This document shows positions 46,901 through 55,278 of a DNA stretch of 64,000 bases, in pieces. The stretch is from Pseudomonas gingeri (GTDB lineage Bacteria > Pseudomonadota > Gammaproteobacteria > Pseudomonadales > Pseudomonadaceae). Position 1 is the stretch's first letter, and each line of letters begins with the position of its first letter. The position numbers were made by a program, and so were the translations under genes. The notes under the pieces were generated by a model, which was not told where the DNA came from, searched no databases, and worked only from the letters and a program-made list of their open reading frames with translations. The stretch spans positions 1 to 64,000 of the forward strand of contig NZ_JACAPR010000011.1 in assembly GCF_013385635.1 (NCBI RefSeq). Direction: 5' to 3'.

Positions 46901-47174
46901 GGTCATTGGCCACTTCAAGTGGCAGGACGGAGTGGAATGCCTGATTTCCCTGCTGTCGGATTGTCGGGATTATCAGGCGGACGAGGGGGGGCCGCGTTTT
47001 GAGGTGGCCCGCGCGGCTGCCCGGACACTGGCGGGTATGCACAATCTTTCAGAAGAACATCGACAGGCGATACGAACGTTCTTGAGTCAGCCCCCTCGGG
47101 ATCTGCAAGATCCTGTCGTCAATGACTTGCTCAATAGATCGTTCCCACGCTCTGCGTGGGAATGCAGCCCGTGA
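43914..47174 (+). CDS. Putative anti-phage protein: Cap4-like nuclease, STAND NTPase, helical repeats
   Basis: A 1086-aa three-part protein. Residues 10-110 resemble the DUF4297/Cap4 nuclease: 'FHGFIYQKKVTVWIALQLLL', acidic 'SQEDVEA' and the catalytic-type 'LLIQIKNRGKGYW' (Q-x-K). An NTPase follows with Walker A 'GPPGYGKSLIA' near 272, a Walker-B-like 'FHLDDPWGQ' near 321 and sensor-like 'FIITSRTDI', as in nSTAND-type NTPases. The last 550 residues are helical, ending in HEAT-like units such as 'HADVRRHAVSFFAGL'. This architecture is that of single-gene Avs-like defence proteins. Composition is less GC-rich than its neighbours. ATG 43914 preferred; TTG 43896 possible. Confidence 0.78.
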   Translation: MDDYNDRGAQGSDGNPAFHGFIYQKKVTVWIALQLLLNRVDGCNEIIVEPVSQEDVEACIDDEESTVSIGGVHKLLIQIKNRGKGYWTASAFSELVKDRVARSASGPGTRPRGKALLLEDPSRRYIFITNCSVAGELAAAELKNVDEALDPSFLPPKLTEIEAEQQALTGRWGLIQNLTENDLQARIHDLLESRGKVPISNLPAAIDKLERLVELRMAGLVEPLTRDHVRDVITTEGGGAVRDQELREFIAPPALARAESLLDTLHAVMLIGPPGYGKSLIAKNMVHALRERQRPYEVVRESAGLAAIERYLAQRGLYVFHLDDPWGQSKLEADADKWVIQLPRLLARASADKLFIITSRTDILRQSRVGEDEEPWRSLTCEVSDSDYGDDVKWNILEKKLEQAQAWMLPFAERYRSGLLQVLQSPLAIDRFCKGLLACGDESVALIEQLVDQAQVSSIRQIVRQQVLGWPERGVECATVIWAMIRRNQRISFEGLSTIRRALDDLSPPLSIDLERFVQHFLISTLDEDEKEEIGAHGKVIEAFEEVITDSPAVLERTLGRCVEALYAQWCDDPACLNALINLLEAISSLWPQKLRLNRVQQDKVDEFLRKCIATTDDFQFDYYFDRIIRWGSERCAIARFLRDLTAFKPVASGREVKYWSAPALSPEFRRVLERDPLIPRLLSSWIRYRFIDGDIVYDGPQLFTWLTGLGGDLGEAWAQSCNWAAPAGRNQPNTLALFQCAALAGAFHYDDEMFSLIEGIEDGLREHRYEVGDYQEQSFQGIDDASIELLFKNMLDDDQELIHRLTMAYVQMRRRNDGYQWIEGHPRHDLILPAWSMTLDEQSSQVSALERESLELLKRAYDQSLILADHDLEGICEDLDIPDIDDFLQLEPMKIVEELLSLETQRNGDPHELIEQMYYLENLAVAKALREAVGRMDAVSVRKHLPSLMEHDHADVRRHAVSFFAGLVEPLGLNRYWLYNGASDKSAHVRLELAKVIGHFKWQDGVECLISLLSDCRDYQADEGGPRFEVARAAARTLAGMHNLSEEHRQAIRTFLSQPPRDLQDPVVNDLLNRSFPRSAWECSP

Positions 47175-47250
47175 CGCTCTGCGTCACAGGTCACAGCTTC
47201 GCGGGCAAGCCCGCTCCCACAGTCAAAACCCGCTCCTACAGCGTAGGAAC
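47139..47250. repeat. Hairpin-rich intergenic repeat overlapping the 3' end of the defence gene
   Basis: Two tandem hairpins, TTCCCACGC/GCGTGGGAA (47142-47162) and GTGACGC/GCGTCAC (47171-47187), are followed by a REP-like GCGGGCAAGCCCGCTCCCAC. The last codons and the stop of the preceding gene lie inside the first two hairpins. Confidence 0.7.
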
Positions 47251-47275
47251 GATCCAATGAGCGGTATCAGTCGGC

Positions 47276-47359
47276 TCAGGTCGGAGAGATGGTGGCCAGC
47301 AGGCCGATTGCGATTGTCAGTAAGAGAAAACCACCCAGAAAAAGCGCCATCTTGCCCAT
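47276..47359 (-). CDS. 27-residue single-pass membrane protein
   Basis: A tiny gene with a perfect AGGAGG (47366-47371) exactly 6 nt before ATG. The product starts 'MGKMALFLGGFLLLTIAIGL' and ends 'LATISPT' before TGA. It is one hydrophobic helix with a single Lys near the N-terminus, so it should sit in the inner membrane with the N-terminus in the cytoplasm. Such peptides serve as membrane-complex subunits or toxins of type I systems; neither can be decided here. It lies alone between the repeat and the aldehyde dehydrogenase. The ribosome binding site and codon-perfect hydrophobic run make chance unlikely. Confidence 0.65.
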   Translation of the reverse strand: MGKMALFLGGFLLLTIAIGLLATISPT

Positions 47360-47531
47360 TTCAGGCCTCCTGAATCACAGGGTTGCGGTACAGCGGAAAA
47401 AGAGTCTTGGAGAACTCTGCCTTGAAGCGCCGCCCGAGGCCGGGTGGCAGGCTTATTGTCGGGGGGAATCTGATCTCGATACAGAGGCAGGTAGTGCAGA
47501 AAAATACGGATCAGATGGGGAGGGGAGGTGT

Positions 47532-47590
47532 TCTGGCGTGAGTTCACGCCAGATCAACAGGGTGGCGAACGGCAAAGCCCGTTCGCCACC
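47532..47590 (-). terminator. Tandem hairpins downstream of the aldehyde dehydrogenase gene
   Basis: GGTGGCGAACGG at 47561-47572 pairs with CCGTTCGCCACC at 47579-47590, 12 bp perfect, 15 nt past the stop. Further on, TCTGGCGTGA/TCACGCCAGA (47532-47553) forms a second tight stem. Both would end minus-strand transcription. Confidence 0.6.
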
Positions 47591-47605
47591 GGTACGCGCG
47601 TGCCG

Positions 47606-48997
47606 TCAGTTGCGATCCAGCCACACGGTCTGGGCGTTGCAGAACTCGCGTACGCCGAAGTGCGACAGCTCGCGGCCGAAGCCGCTTTTCTTCACGCCGC
47701 CAAAGGCCACCCGTGGGTCGGAAGCGCTGTAGCCGTTGATGAACACGCCACCGGTTTCCAGTTCGTCGGCGATCTGCTGCGCCAGCGCGACATTGGCGGT
47801 GTAGACCGTCGAAGTCAGGCCGAAGTCGCTGTCGTTGGCCAGTTCCACGGCGTGCCGGGCATCCCGCGCGGTGATGATCGAGGCGACCGGCCCGAACAGT
47901 TCCTGCTTGAACGAGGTCATCTGGTCGGTGACATCGGCGAGGATGGTCGGCTCATAGAAGTTGCCATGCCCCGCGATCTTGCCGCCGCCCAGCAACAGGG
48001 TCGCGCCCTCGGCCAGGGTGGCCTGGACCTGCTGGTCCAGTTCGTCACGCAGATCGAAACGCGCCATCGGACCCACATAGGTCTCGGCCAGCAGCGGATC
48101 GCCGACCACCAAGCGACGGGTCGCCTCGACGAACTTCTCGGTGAAAGCTTGCACCACCCCTTCCTCGATGATCAGGCGCTTGGCCGCCGCACAGACCTGC
48201 CCGGTGTTCTGGTAGCGACCGATCACCGCGGCCCGGACCGCCGCATCGAGGTCGGCATCTTTGAGCACGATGAACGGGTCCGAACCGCCCAGTTCCAGTA
48301 CGCACTTCTTCAGGGCCGCACCGGCCTGAGAGCCGATCGCGGTGCCGGCACGCACGCTGCCGGTCAGGGTCACGGCGGCAATGCGCGGGTCGGCGATGGC
48401 CTTGGACACGCCGTCCGGCGTCACGTTGATCACCTCGAACGCACCCTCGGGGAAGCCCGCCTGCTTGAAGGCATCGAGCAGCAGGTAGGCGCAGCCCATC
48501 ACGTTCGGTGCGTGCTTGAGCACATAGGTGTTGCCGGCCAGCAGGGTCGGTACCGCACCGCGCAGCACCTGCCAGATCGGGAAGTTCCAGGGCATCACCG
48601 CCAGGATCGGACCCAGTGGACGGTATTCGATACGCGCCTTGCCGTTGTCCACCAGGGTCGCTTCCGGCGCGAGCATGGCCGGGCCCTGGGCGGCGTACCA
48701 GTCGCAGAGCTGGGCGCATTTCTCGATTTCGCCACGGGCCTGGGTGATCGGCTTGCCCATCTCCCGGGTGATCATCTCGGCCATGGCGCTGGCGTTGTCG
48801 CGCAGGGCCTTGCCCAGGGCGATCAACAGCTGTGCGCGCTGCGCTACGGAAGTCCGGCGCCAGCGGGCGAAACCTGTGGCGGAGCGGGACAGCGCGGCAT
48901 CCAGTTGTGCTGCCGATTCATAGGGGTAGTGGCCGATCTGCTCGCCATTGAGGGGGGTGATCGAGAGCGCGTGGGTCTGGTTCGACACAGTAGTCAT
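47606..48997 (-). CDS. Aldehyde dehydrogenase, succinate-semialdehyde dehydrogenase type
   Basis: A 463-aa NAD(P)-dependent aldehyde dehydrogenase. The catalytic Cys is in 'YQNTGQVCAAAKRLI' near residue 260, the general-base Glu in 'VLELGGSDPF' near 227 and the cofactor Asn in 'VMPWNFPIWQVLRG' near 133. The pattern fits the GabD/Sad group, which oxidises succinate semialdehyde and related aldehydes. I choose the ATG at 48997 with an AGGA 8 nt upstream; the frame to 49084 crosses the divergent LysR start. It is divergent from the LysR gene, its likely regulator. Confidence 0.9.
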   Translation of the reverse strand: MTTVSNQTHALSITPLNGEQIGHYPYESAAQLDAALSRSATGFARWRRTSVAQRAQLLIALGKALRDNASAMAEMITREMGKPITQARGEIEKCAQLCDWYAAQGPAMLAPEATLVDNGKARIEYRPLGPILAVMPWNFPIWQVLRGAVPTLLAGNTYVLKHAPNVMGCAYLLLDAFKQAGFPEGAFEVINVTPDGVSKAIADPRIAAVTLTGSVRAGTAIGSQAGAALKKCVLELGGSDPFIVLKDADLDAAVRAAVIGRYQNTGQVCAAAKRLIIEEGVVQAFTEKFVEATRRLVVGDPLLAETYVGPMARFDLRDELDQQVQATLAEGATLLLGGGKIAGHGNFYEPTILADVTDQMTSFKQELFGPVASIITARDARHAVELANDSDFGLTSTVYTANVALAQQIADELETGGVFINGYSASDPRVAFGGVKKSGFGRELSHFGVREFCNAQTVWLDRN

Positions 48998-49098
48998 GGC
49001 ACCGTCCTGCTGGGTGGGTAATGAATCCAGCGTACGGGGCTGTTGCTTTTCTGGAAACTGAATAATACTGAGTGAAACGTTCACAATTGGAGAATGAC

Positions 49099-49959
49099 TT
49101 GGATCTGGTTCAGCTGGAGATTTTCAAGGCCGTTGCCGAGCAGGGCAGTATCAGCGCCGCCGCACAGTTGATCCACCGGGTGCCGTCGAACCTGACCACC
49201 CGGATCAAGCAACTGGAACAGGACCTCGGGGTCGATCTGTTTATCCGCGAGAAAAGCCGCTTGCGCCTGTCGCCGGCCGGTTGGAGCTTTCTCGACTACA
49301 CCCGGCGCATTCTCGATCTGGTGGCCGAGGCGCGCCTGACCGTTTCCGGTGAAGAACCCCAGGGCTCGTTCGCCCTCGGCTCGCTGGAAAGCACGGCGGC
49401 GGTGCGCATTCCGGCGTTGCTGGCGGCCTACAACCAGCAATACGCCAAGGTCGAACTGGACCTGTCCACCGGACCTTCCGGGACCATGATCGAGGGTGTG
49501 CTGTCCGGGCGCCTGGTGGCGGCGTTCGTCGACGGACCGATCCTGCACCCGACCCTGGAAGGCGTGCCGGTGTTCGACGAGGAAATGGTCATCATCGCGC
49601 CGTTGCACCACGCGCCTATCACCCGCGGCGGCGATGTCAACGGCGAGAGCATCTATGCGTTCCGGGCCAATTGCTCGTACCGGCATCACTTCGAAAGCTG
49701 GTTCACCGAGGACGCGGCGGTGCCTGGCAAGATCTTCGAAATGGAGTCCTACCACGGTATGCTCGCCTGCGTCAGCGCCGGTGCCGGCCTGGCGTTGATG
49801 CCCCGCAGCATGCTCGAAAGCATGCCCGGTTGCAGCACGGTGAGCGTCTGGCCGTTGTCGCAGAAATTCCGTTTCCTGCAGACCTGGCTGATCTGGCGAC
49901 GCGGTACCGTGTCGCAGAACCTGAGGGTATTCGTGCAGTTGCTTGAGGAGAGGAAATGA
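49099..49959 (+). CDS. LysR-family transcriptional regulator
   Basis: A 286-aa LysR protein with the helix-turn-helix '[28 protein letters not shown]' (in two parts), typical of the PtrR/YneJ-like group often found next to sad-type dehydrogenases. The likely start is TTG at 49099, giving '[12 protein letters not shown]', with GGAG 6 nt upstream; a GTG at 49072 in frame is the alternative. It is divergent from the aldehyde dehydrogenase and overlaps the next gene by ATGA, so both are co-translated. Confidence 0.9.
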   Translation: MDLVQLEIFKAVAEQGSISAAAQLIHRVPSNLTTRIKQLEQDLGVDLFIREKSRLRLSPAGWSFLDYTRRILDLVAEARLTVSGEEPQGSFALGSLESTAAVRIPALLAAYNQQYAKVELDLSTGPSGTMIEGVLSGRLVAAFVDGPILHPTLEGVPVFDEEMVIIAPLHHAPITRGGDVNGESIYAFRANCSYRHHFESWFTEDAAVPGKIFEMESYHGMLACVSAGAGLALMPRSMLESMPGCSTVSVWPLSQKFRFLQTWLIWRRGTVSQNLRVFVQLLEERK

Positions 49960-50771
49960 CGCTCAGCTTGGTAAAGATGCATGCTCATGGCGACGACTTC
50001 GTCATCATCGACCGCCGCGGCGAGGCTGACCCGATAACGCCTGCCGTGGCCCGACGGCTGGGGGATCGTAACCGGGGTATCGGCTTCAACCAGTTGGCCG
50101 TCGTGCTCGACTGCGAGGATGCCGCCGCCCGCATCGTGTTCTGGAATCCCGACGGCACGCCTCTCGACACCTGTGGCAGCGCCACCCGTGGTGTGGCCGA
50201 CACCTTGATGCGCCAGGGTAATACCTCGTCGGTGCTGCTGCGAACCAACCGCGGGCTGCTGAGCTGCGTGCGGCAGGCGGACGGCGGCGTTTCGGTGGAC
50301 ATGGGCAAGCCTTCGTTGCATTGGCAGGACGTGCCGCTGGCCAGGGAAATGGATACCCTGGTCTTGCCGCTGGCGGGCGAGCCGGTGGCCTGCAGCATGG
50401 GCAATCCCCACTGCACCTTCTTTGTCGAGGACCTCGCGGCTATCGACATCGCCGCACTGGGCTCGAAGATCGAAATCGACCCGTTGTTCCCGAAAAAGAC
50501 CAACGTGCATTTCGTCCAGGTCATCGATCGCGGCCATATCCGCCTGCGTATATGGGAGCGTGGCGGCGGTATTCCACAGGGCTCGGGTTCGTGCTGCTGT
50601 GGAGCGGTGGTCGGCGGCATTCGGCGTGGGCTGCTGGACGACAGCGTCGACGTGGAATGTGACGGCGGCACCGTGAACGTGAAATGGGACGGTAGCGGCG
50701 GGGTGATCCTCAGCGGACGGGTGGAGAAGGTGTGGGAGGGGACGGTAGCGGAGCATTTGCTGCTGGCTTAG
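49956..50771 (+). CDS. DapF-like epimerase homologue with one catalytic Cys replaced by Ser
   Basis: A 271-aa protein of the diaminopimelate epimerase fold. The first catalytic Cys is kept as Cys73 in '[16 protein letters not shown]'. In the second motif, E-R-G-x-G-E-T-x-A-C-G-T-G is expected; here it reads '[17 protein letters not shown]', aligning Ser210 with the second Cys and losing the Glu-Thr pair that binds diaminopimelate. Three cysteines (213-215) follow. It is thus unlikely to be the housekeeping DapF. It could epimerise a different amino acid with a Cys/Ser pair. It is co-translated with LysR and divergent from an aldehyde dehydrogenase. Confidence 0.8.
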   Translation: MTLSLVKMHAHGDDFVIIDRRGEADPITPAVARRLGDRNRGIGFNQLAVVLDCEDAAARIVFWNPDGTPLDTCGSATRGVADTLMRQGNTSSVLLRTNRGLLSCVRQADGGVSVDMGKPSLHWQDVPLAREMDTLVLPLAGEPVACSMGNPHCTFFVEDLAAIDIAALGSKIEIDPLFPKKTNVHFVQVIDRGHIRLRIWERGGGIPQGSGSCCCGAVVGGIRRGLLDDSVDVECDGGTVNVKWDGSGGVILSGRVEKVWEGTVAEHLLLA

Positions 50772-50853
50772 TGTTGCGAGGCTTGAGGAGAGTGGCTATT
50801 TGATATCTCTGCAAGTAATCTGCGCGGCGGATCTGCCGCGTGAATTTCTTTTC

Positions 50854-50859
50854 AAGGAG
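50854..50859 (+). promoter_or_regulatory. Ribosome binding site that selects a TTG start
   Basis: AAGGAG at 50854-50859 stands 6 nt before TTG at 50866. An ATG at 50862, only 2 nt after the motif and out of frame, gives no sensible protein. Confidence 0.6.
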
Positions 50860-50865
50860 CCATGA

Positions 50866-51360
50866 TTGATCAAAGCACTCTGTATCGCCCTGACGCTGGT
50901 CTGTCTCGCCGGTTGCAGCAAACCAGGACCTGTTGTGCTGGACAAAGCCGGGCATGGGCTGCAGCAGAAACAGCGTCCGCTGATTGTCGGTAGATGGTAC
51001 AGCGACTCGCCGACCACTGAAGGTGGGCATGTCATGGAGATTGCCGAGCATCGTGCCAATGGCACCTACGTGGTCAGCTTTCGTGTCATCGACAAGACGG
51101 GCAAGGTGAAGGACTCCCAGGAAGCAGGTTTCTGGGGCACGGCCGGGAACATCTACTTTACCATCACCAAGGGCTGGATCCAGGGTTCCAAGTTCATCCC
51201 GGCCCCGCCAGGCTTGGCTGATCTTGAAGATGCCTACCAGATTCTCGAACTCAAGAATGGGAAATTCCGCTACAGGTCGGTCGAGAACAAGAATGTCTAC
51301 AGCGCTATAAAAGTGGACGACACCTTCCAGTTCCCAGGCATCCCGCCTTCGAAAGGCTGA
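50866..51360 (+). CDS. Lipoprotein of unknown function
   Basis: A 164-aa protein with a lipoprotein signal 'IALTLVCLAGC' (mature Cys near residue 17). The mature domain is beta-rich: 'GRWYSDSPTTEGGHVMEIAEHRAN' then 'GTYVVSFRVID'. This reads like a lipocalin-like or avidin-like small barrel that would sit in a membrane leaflet facing the periplasm. The start is TTG, chosen from the AAGGAG spacing. It is monocistronic, with a terminator at 51397. Function unknown. Confidence 0.78.
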   Translation: MIKALCIALTLVCLAGCSKPGPVVLDKAGHGLQQKQRPLIVGRWYSDSPTTEGGHVMEIAEHRANGTYVVSFRVIDKTGKVKDSQEAGFWGTAGNIYFTITKGWIQGSKFIPAPPGLADLEDAYQILELKNGKFRYRSVENKNVYSAIKVDDTFQFPGIPPSKG

Positions 51361-51396
51361 TGATCCATAGGACCGAAAGCACGTGCGGTGATCAGG

Positions 51397-51424
51397 CGCG
51401 GTGATTATCCTTCACCGTGTTTTT
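51397..51424 (+). terminator. Rho-independent terminator after the lipoprotein gene
   Basis: CGGTGA at 51399-51404 pairs with TCACCG at 51412-51417, followed by TGTTTTT. It lies about 40 nt after the stop at 51360. Confidence 0.65.
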
Positions 51425-51491
51425 AGCCACCTGTGTCAGGGTGTCTCCCGTTAGCGGGCAATCATGAAAATGAGCAACGAGATCTCCAGCA

Positions 51492-51788
51492 ATGTCTGAA
51501 ACCACCGATGATTCGTTCTACGACCGCGCGGACGAGCATATCCATCTGTCCAACGAGCAACTCAAACGGTTCGACGACTTTGGCAAGGTCAACGCCTCGA
51601 TGATGTTCGGCACCACCCGCTTCAACGCCTGGGTCAGCGCGCGTGGCTTCAAGTCCGGCGAGGAGATGGCCCAGGCCCGCGAGGCAATGCTGAACTACTT
51701 CTGCAATCAGTACCGGATGATGCTCGAGGACAACCTCGACGACCATATCAACAACTTCAGCCAGTACATGGGCGCGCAGCAGGGCTGA
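51492..51788 (+). CDS. DUF3144 family protein
   Basis: A 98-aa acidic helical protein with the DUF3144 pattern 'FYDRADEHIHLSNEQLKRF', 'FNAWVSA' and 'YFCNQYRMMLEDNLDDHI'. No signal peptide or membrane segment. It stands alone between two terminator-like hairpins. The family has no assigned function. Confidence 0.85.
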   Translation: MSETTDDSFYDRADEHIHLSNEQLKRFDDFGKVNASMMFGTTRFNAWVSARGFKSGEEMAQAREAMLNYFCNQYRMMLEDNLDDHINNFSQYMGAQQG

Positions 51789-51859
51789 CCGCCAGACCTG
51801 CCTCCCCGACGATGGTCTTTGCCCGGACCATCGCAGTCCGGCCAAAGACACTCACGCCA

Positions 51860-52105
51860 TCACTTGGCAGCCGTGTCCTTTGCTGCGCCGCCGGTGCCAT
51901 ACAGCGCCAGATGGTTGGCGATGCACATATCGAACGCCTTGACCTGAGTGGTCGGCACGTCCCCGGCAGGAAACTCCTTGTCCGCCAGCAGAGCCACGTC
52001 GATAGGACCGGTGAACCCGGCCAGCAGCGAGGTCTTGCGCGGTTGTGAGTGCAGGTTGGCGTAGGTCACGAAGTGCAGCACCTTGATCGTCGGTAGGTTG
52101 CTCAA
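51860..52105 (-). pseudogene. C-terminal fragment of an unrecognised protein
   Basis: An open stretch of about 81 codons reads plausibly ('GFTGPIDVALLADKEF', 'VKAFDMCIANHLALYG'). It extends upstream without a start codon to a stop near 52185. The only start-like codon (TTG at 52105) has no properly spaced ribosome binding site. It is probably a decayed gene. I do not recognise the family. Confidence 0.35.
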
Positions 52106-52298
52106 CTCCGGAAACTTCTCATAGGCACAGTGTGCCAGCCGCCGCGGGCCGGTGGTTTGGTCGAATCGTCCACCACGCGATCAGGCTTGGTAGTAAAGTG
52201 AATAAACGATTGAAAAAAAACGCTATAAGCTTTACTTGGAAGGCATATTGCTAGTAATCAGTCAGTGAATATCGCCAGTTTTGGCGCAGGGAGCGTTG

Positions 52299-55220
52299 AT
52301 GAGTGTTCGTCCACTGACTGATTCCCCGGGACAATCGAACGATTACGATGTTGTCGCCTCTCAACTGAAAGGGAATCCGGATACGGTCGACATGGCCTAC
52401 GCGGGCAACGAGGACACGATCGAGCACCTGCTGGACTCAGCGCGCACCTGGGGCCATACCAGCGCCTGGGTGGTTTACCGCGCCGGAGAGCAAATGCATC
52501 GGGTCGGGCAGGGCGACCCGTCGCTGCCGTGGCCCTCAAGCATTGCCAATGACGAGTTCGAAACCTTTTGCCAGAGCCGCCAGTTGCACCGCTGGCCTAC
52601 CGGCAGGGGCGAAGGCGTGCTGGGTTGGCTGCTCGCGCCCGCCAAGGATGCAGCAGAACCGGCCCTTGCCGAGTTTGCCCAGCGCCTGGGCATCGAGGTG
52701 CAGACCAATACCCTGGCCCGCGCGCAGATCACTCAGCGCGTGCTCTATGAAATCACCTACCTGGCCAGCTCGATCCGCGACCGCTCGGTATTTCTGGTGG
52801 GGGTGCACCAACTGCTGGCGAGCCTGATCGACGCCGAGAATTTCTACCTTGCGCTGTATGACCCGCTCACTGGCAAGATCGACTACCCGTACTACGTTGA
52901 CATCATCGATGTGGATGCCCTGGAGTCCGAGAACTACGAGTACCTGGACGTTTCGCACTTGTCCCTGACCGGCCAGGTGTTGACCAGCGCCCAGCCGTTG
53001 CTGATCGACTCCGCCGGCATTCTTGCGGCCCAGGCCGAGGGGCGTTTCTATTGCGTGGGCGATCGTCCCGAATTCTGGATGGGCGCACCGTTGAAAAACG
53101 CCTCGGACGAGGTGTTCGGCATGCTGGCGATGCAGGTCTACGACGTGGCCCGTATCTACAGTGCTGAAGACCGTGCGCTGTTCCTGGTGGTGGCCCGCCA
53201 CGTCGCCATGGCGCTGGACCGCATCCTGCACCGGGCCGACCTGGAAGAGACGGTGATGCGCCGCACCCTGGAGCTGTCGGCCCTCAACGATACCTTGCGC
53301 CAGGAAGTGGTCGACCGCGAGCGCGCCGAACACCTGCAGAGCGCGCTGTTCCAGATTGCCGAGCTGTCGAGCCGGCCCGGTGACATGGCCGAGCTGTTTC
53401 AAACCCTGCACGGCATCGTCGGCGAGCTGCTGTTCGCGCAGAATTTCTACATCGCTCTGTTCGACGACACCACCGGCGAAGTGACCTTTCCCTACTATGT
53501 CGATGAGCGCCAGACCGTCCGCCCGGCGGCACGGCGTGGGCGCCGCGGCTTGACCGAGTACATTATCCGCCAGCGCCGAGCGTGCCTGATCGACGTCGAC
53601 GAAGCTCTGCGCCTGGCGGCGAACTACGAAATCGTCCTGGGTCATGAATCTGTTCGCTCCTACTCCTGGCTGGGCATCCCGTTGTTCGACGGCGACGTGG
53701 TGCGCGGCGTGCTGGCCGTACAAAGCTATACCTCGCAGGTGAGCTACAGCCTGCGTGACCAGGAACTGCTGACCTTCGTGTCGCGACACATCGACACCGC
53801 GTTGTCGCGCCGTACCGCCGCCGAAGCCATCCACGCCGCCAACCTCATGCTCGAAGCCCGGGTGCAGAACCGCACCCGCGAACTCGATCACGCCAACGCC
53901 AAGCTGCAGCACGAGAACTCCCACGATGCACTGACCGGGCTGGCCAACCGCACCTACCTGCAACAGCGCCTCAACCAGGCCTGGTCGCGGTTCGACAGCG
54001 AAGGCGGGCACCTGGCGGTGATGTTTATCGACCTCGACCGTTTCAAGATGGTCAACGACAGTCTCGGCCATCACTTTGGCGACCTGCTGCTGATGCAGGC
54101 CGCCGACCGTCTGCGTGGCTGCCTGCGCGACAGCGACATGCTCGCGCGCCTGGGCGGCGACGAGTTTTCCGTGCTCGCGCCCGAAGCGCCGCTGGACGTG
54201 GTGATCGACATCGCCGAACGGATCCTGGTGGCGTTCGACCTGCCGTTTTTCATCAATGGCCATGAAGTGTTTTCGTCCTGCAGCATCGGCATCGTCAGCG
54301 CCGACGGCCAGTTCCACCACGAACCGGCCGACCTGCTGCGTGATGCCGACGCGGCGATGTATCGGGTCAAGAGCGCCGGGCGCGACAGCTACGCGGTGTT
54401 CAACCAGGAAGTGCGCCGCGAAGTCTCGGACCAGGTCGAGCGGGAAGGGGCCTTGCGCAACGCCCTCAAGCGCACCGACGAACTGCTGCCGTATTTCCAG
54501 CCGATTGTCAGTGTTGAAAGCGGTGAACTGCTGGCCCTGGAAGCGCTGGTCCGCTGGCACCAGCCGGGTGGCCGGGTGGTCGCACCGGGCGAGTTCCTGC
54601 CGGACTTCGAGGGCCTGCGCCTGATCGGGCGTCTGGACCTGTACATGCTGACCAGCATTGCCGTGATCCTCGCCCAACCCCAGCACGCCAACTGGCCGCC
54701 GGTGCACGTCAACTGCTCCAGCTACAGCATGACGCGCCCGGACTTCGCCAGTGAAGTGCTGGCCCTGCTGGCGCGGCACGGCGTCGAGCCGTCACGGATC
54801 TGCCTGGAACTGACCGAAGGCGCGCTGGTGGCCGAACCGGCGATGGCCCGGCGCACCATGCAGCAACTGGCCGACAACGGCATGTCGGTGGTGCTCGATG
54901 ACTTCGGGGCGGGGTTTTCTTCCCTGAGTTATGTGCACCAGTACCGTTTCAGCGGCTTGAAGATCGACAAGTCGTTCATTCTTGAGCTGACCAGCAGTTC
55001 GCGCAGTAGAGCGATTGTTCGAGCGATTGTGCGGATGGCGGAATCGCTGGATTTGAGTGTGGTGGCTGAGGGGGTTGAGGACGCCGCGACGTTGGCGTTG
55101 CTGCGGGAGATGGGCGCGGGGCAGGCGCAGGGGTATTACTTTGCCAAGCCGATGGGGTTGGAGGGGTTGATGGGGTGTTTTTCTGGTGCAGAGTCTTCGC
55201 TGTGGTACAAGGGGCCGTGA
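52299..55220 (+). CDS. GAF-GGDEF-EAL protein (cyclic-di-GMP metabolism)
   Basis: A 973-aa cytoplasmic protein. The first 530 residues hold at least two GAF-like sensor domains, the repeated 'AENFYLALYDPLTGKIDYPYYVD' and 'AQNFYIALFDDTTGEVTFPYYVD' (each split). A coiled coil leads to a GGDEF domain with intact 'RLGGDEFSVL' near 625. The EAL domain has 'LEALVRWHQPGG' near 750 and the ligands 'ELTEGAL', 'LDDFGAGFSSL' and 'LKIDKSF'. Both catalytic sites look intact, so it could make or degrade cyclic-di-GMP. The start is ATG 52299 with AGGGAG 5 nt upstream. No membrane segments. Confidence 0.93.
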   Translation: MSVRPLTDSPGQSNDYDVVASQLKGNPDTVDMAYAGNEDTIEHLLDSARTWGHTSAWVVYRAGEQMHRVGQGDPSLPWPSSIANDEFETFCQSRQLHRWPTGRGEGVLGWLLAPAKDAAEPALAEFAQRLGIEVQTNTLARAQITQRVLYEITYLASSIRDRSVFLVGVHQLLASLIDAENFYLALYDPLTGKIDYPYYVDIIDVDALESENYEYLDVSHLSLTGQVLTSAQPLLIDSAGILAAQAEGRFYCVGDRPEFWMGAPLKNASDEVFGMLAMQVYDVARIYSAEDRALFLVVARHVAMALDRILHRADLEETVMRRTLELSALNDTLRQEVVDRERAEHLQSALFQIAELSSRPGDMAELFQTLHGIVGELLFAQNFYIALFDDTTGEVTFPYYVDERQTVRPAARRGRRGLTEYIIRQRRACLIDVDEALRLAANYEIVLGHESVRSYSWLGIPLFDGDVVRGVLAVQSYTSQVSYSLRDQELLTFVSRHIDTALSRRTAAEAIHAANLMLEARVQNRTRELDHANAKLQHENSHDALTGLANRTYLQQRLNQAWSRFDSEGGHLAVMFIDLDRFKMVNDSLGHHFGDLLLMQAADRLRGCLRDSDMLARLGGDEFSVLAPEAPLDVVIDIAERILVAFDLPFFINGHEVFSSCSIGIVSADGQFHHEPADLLRDADAAMYRVKSAGRDSYAVFNQEVRREVSDQVEREGALRNALKRTDELLPYFQPIVSVESGELLALEALVRWHQPGGRVVAPGEFLPDFEGLRLIGRLDLYMLTSIAVILAQPQHANWPPVHVNCSSYSMTRPDFASEVLALLARHGVEPSRICLELTEGALVAEPAMARRTMQQLADNGMSVVLDDFGAGFSSLSYVHQYRFSGLKIDKSFILELTSSSRSRAIVRAIVRMAESLDLSVVAEGVEDAATLALLREMGAGQAQGYYFAKPMGLEGLMGCFSGAESSLWYKGP

Positions 55221-55278
55221 CGGCCGCTTTGCTCGAATCGACCGCAGGGGCGACTCATTTCCCGTAATCCGAGGCTCC

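Noticed and set aside
47139..47250. Repeated palindromes considered as a CRISPR array
   Set aside because: The units are hairpins of different sequence with no regular spacers; they fit REP-type intergenic repeats.
52536..54779. Long minus-strand open frame
   Set aside because: Antisense to the GAF-GGDEF-EAL gene, whose motifs are intact; the composition is shadow-like.
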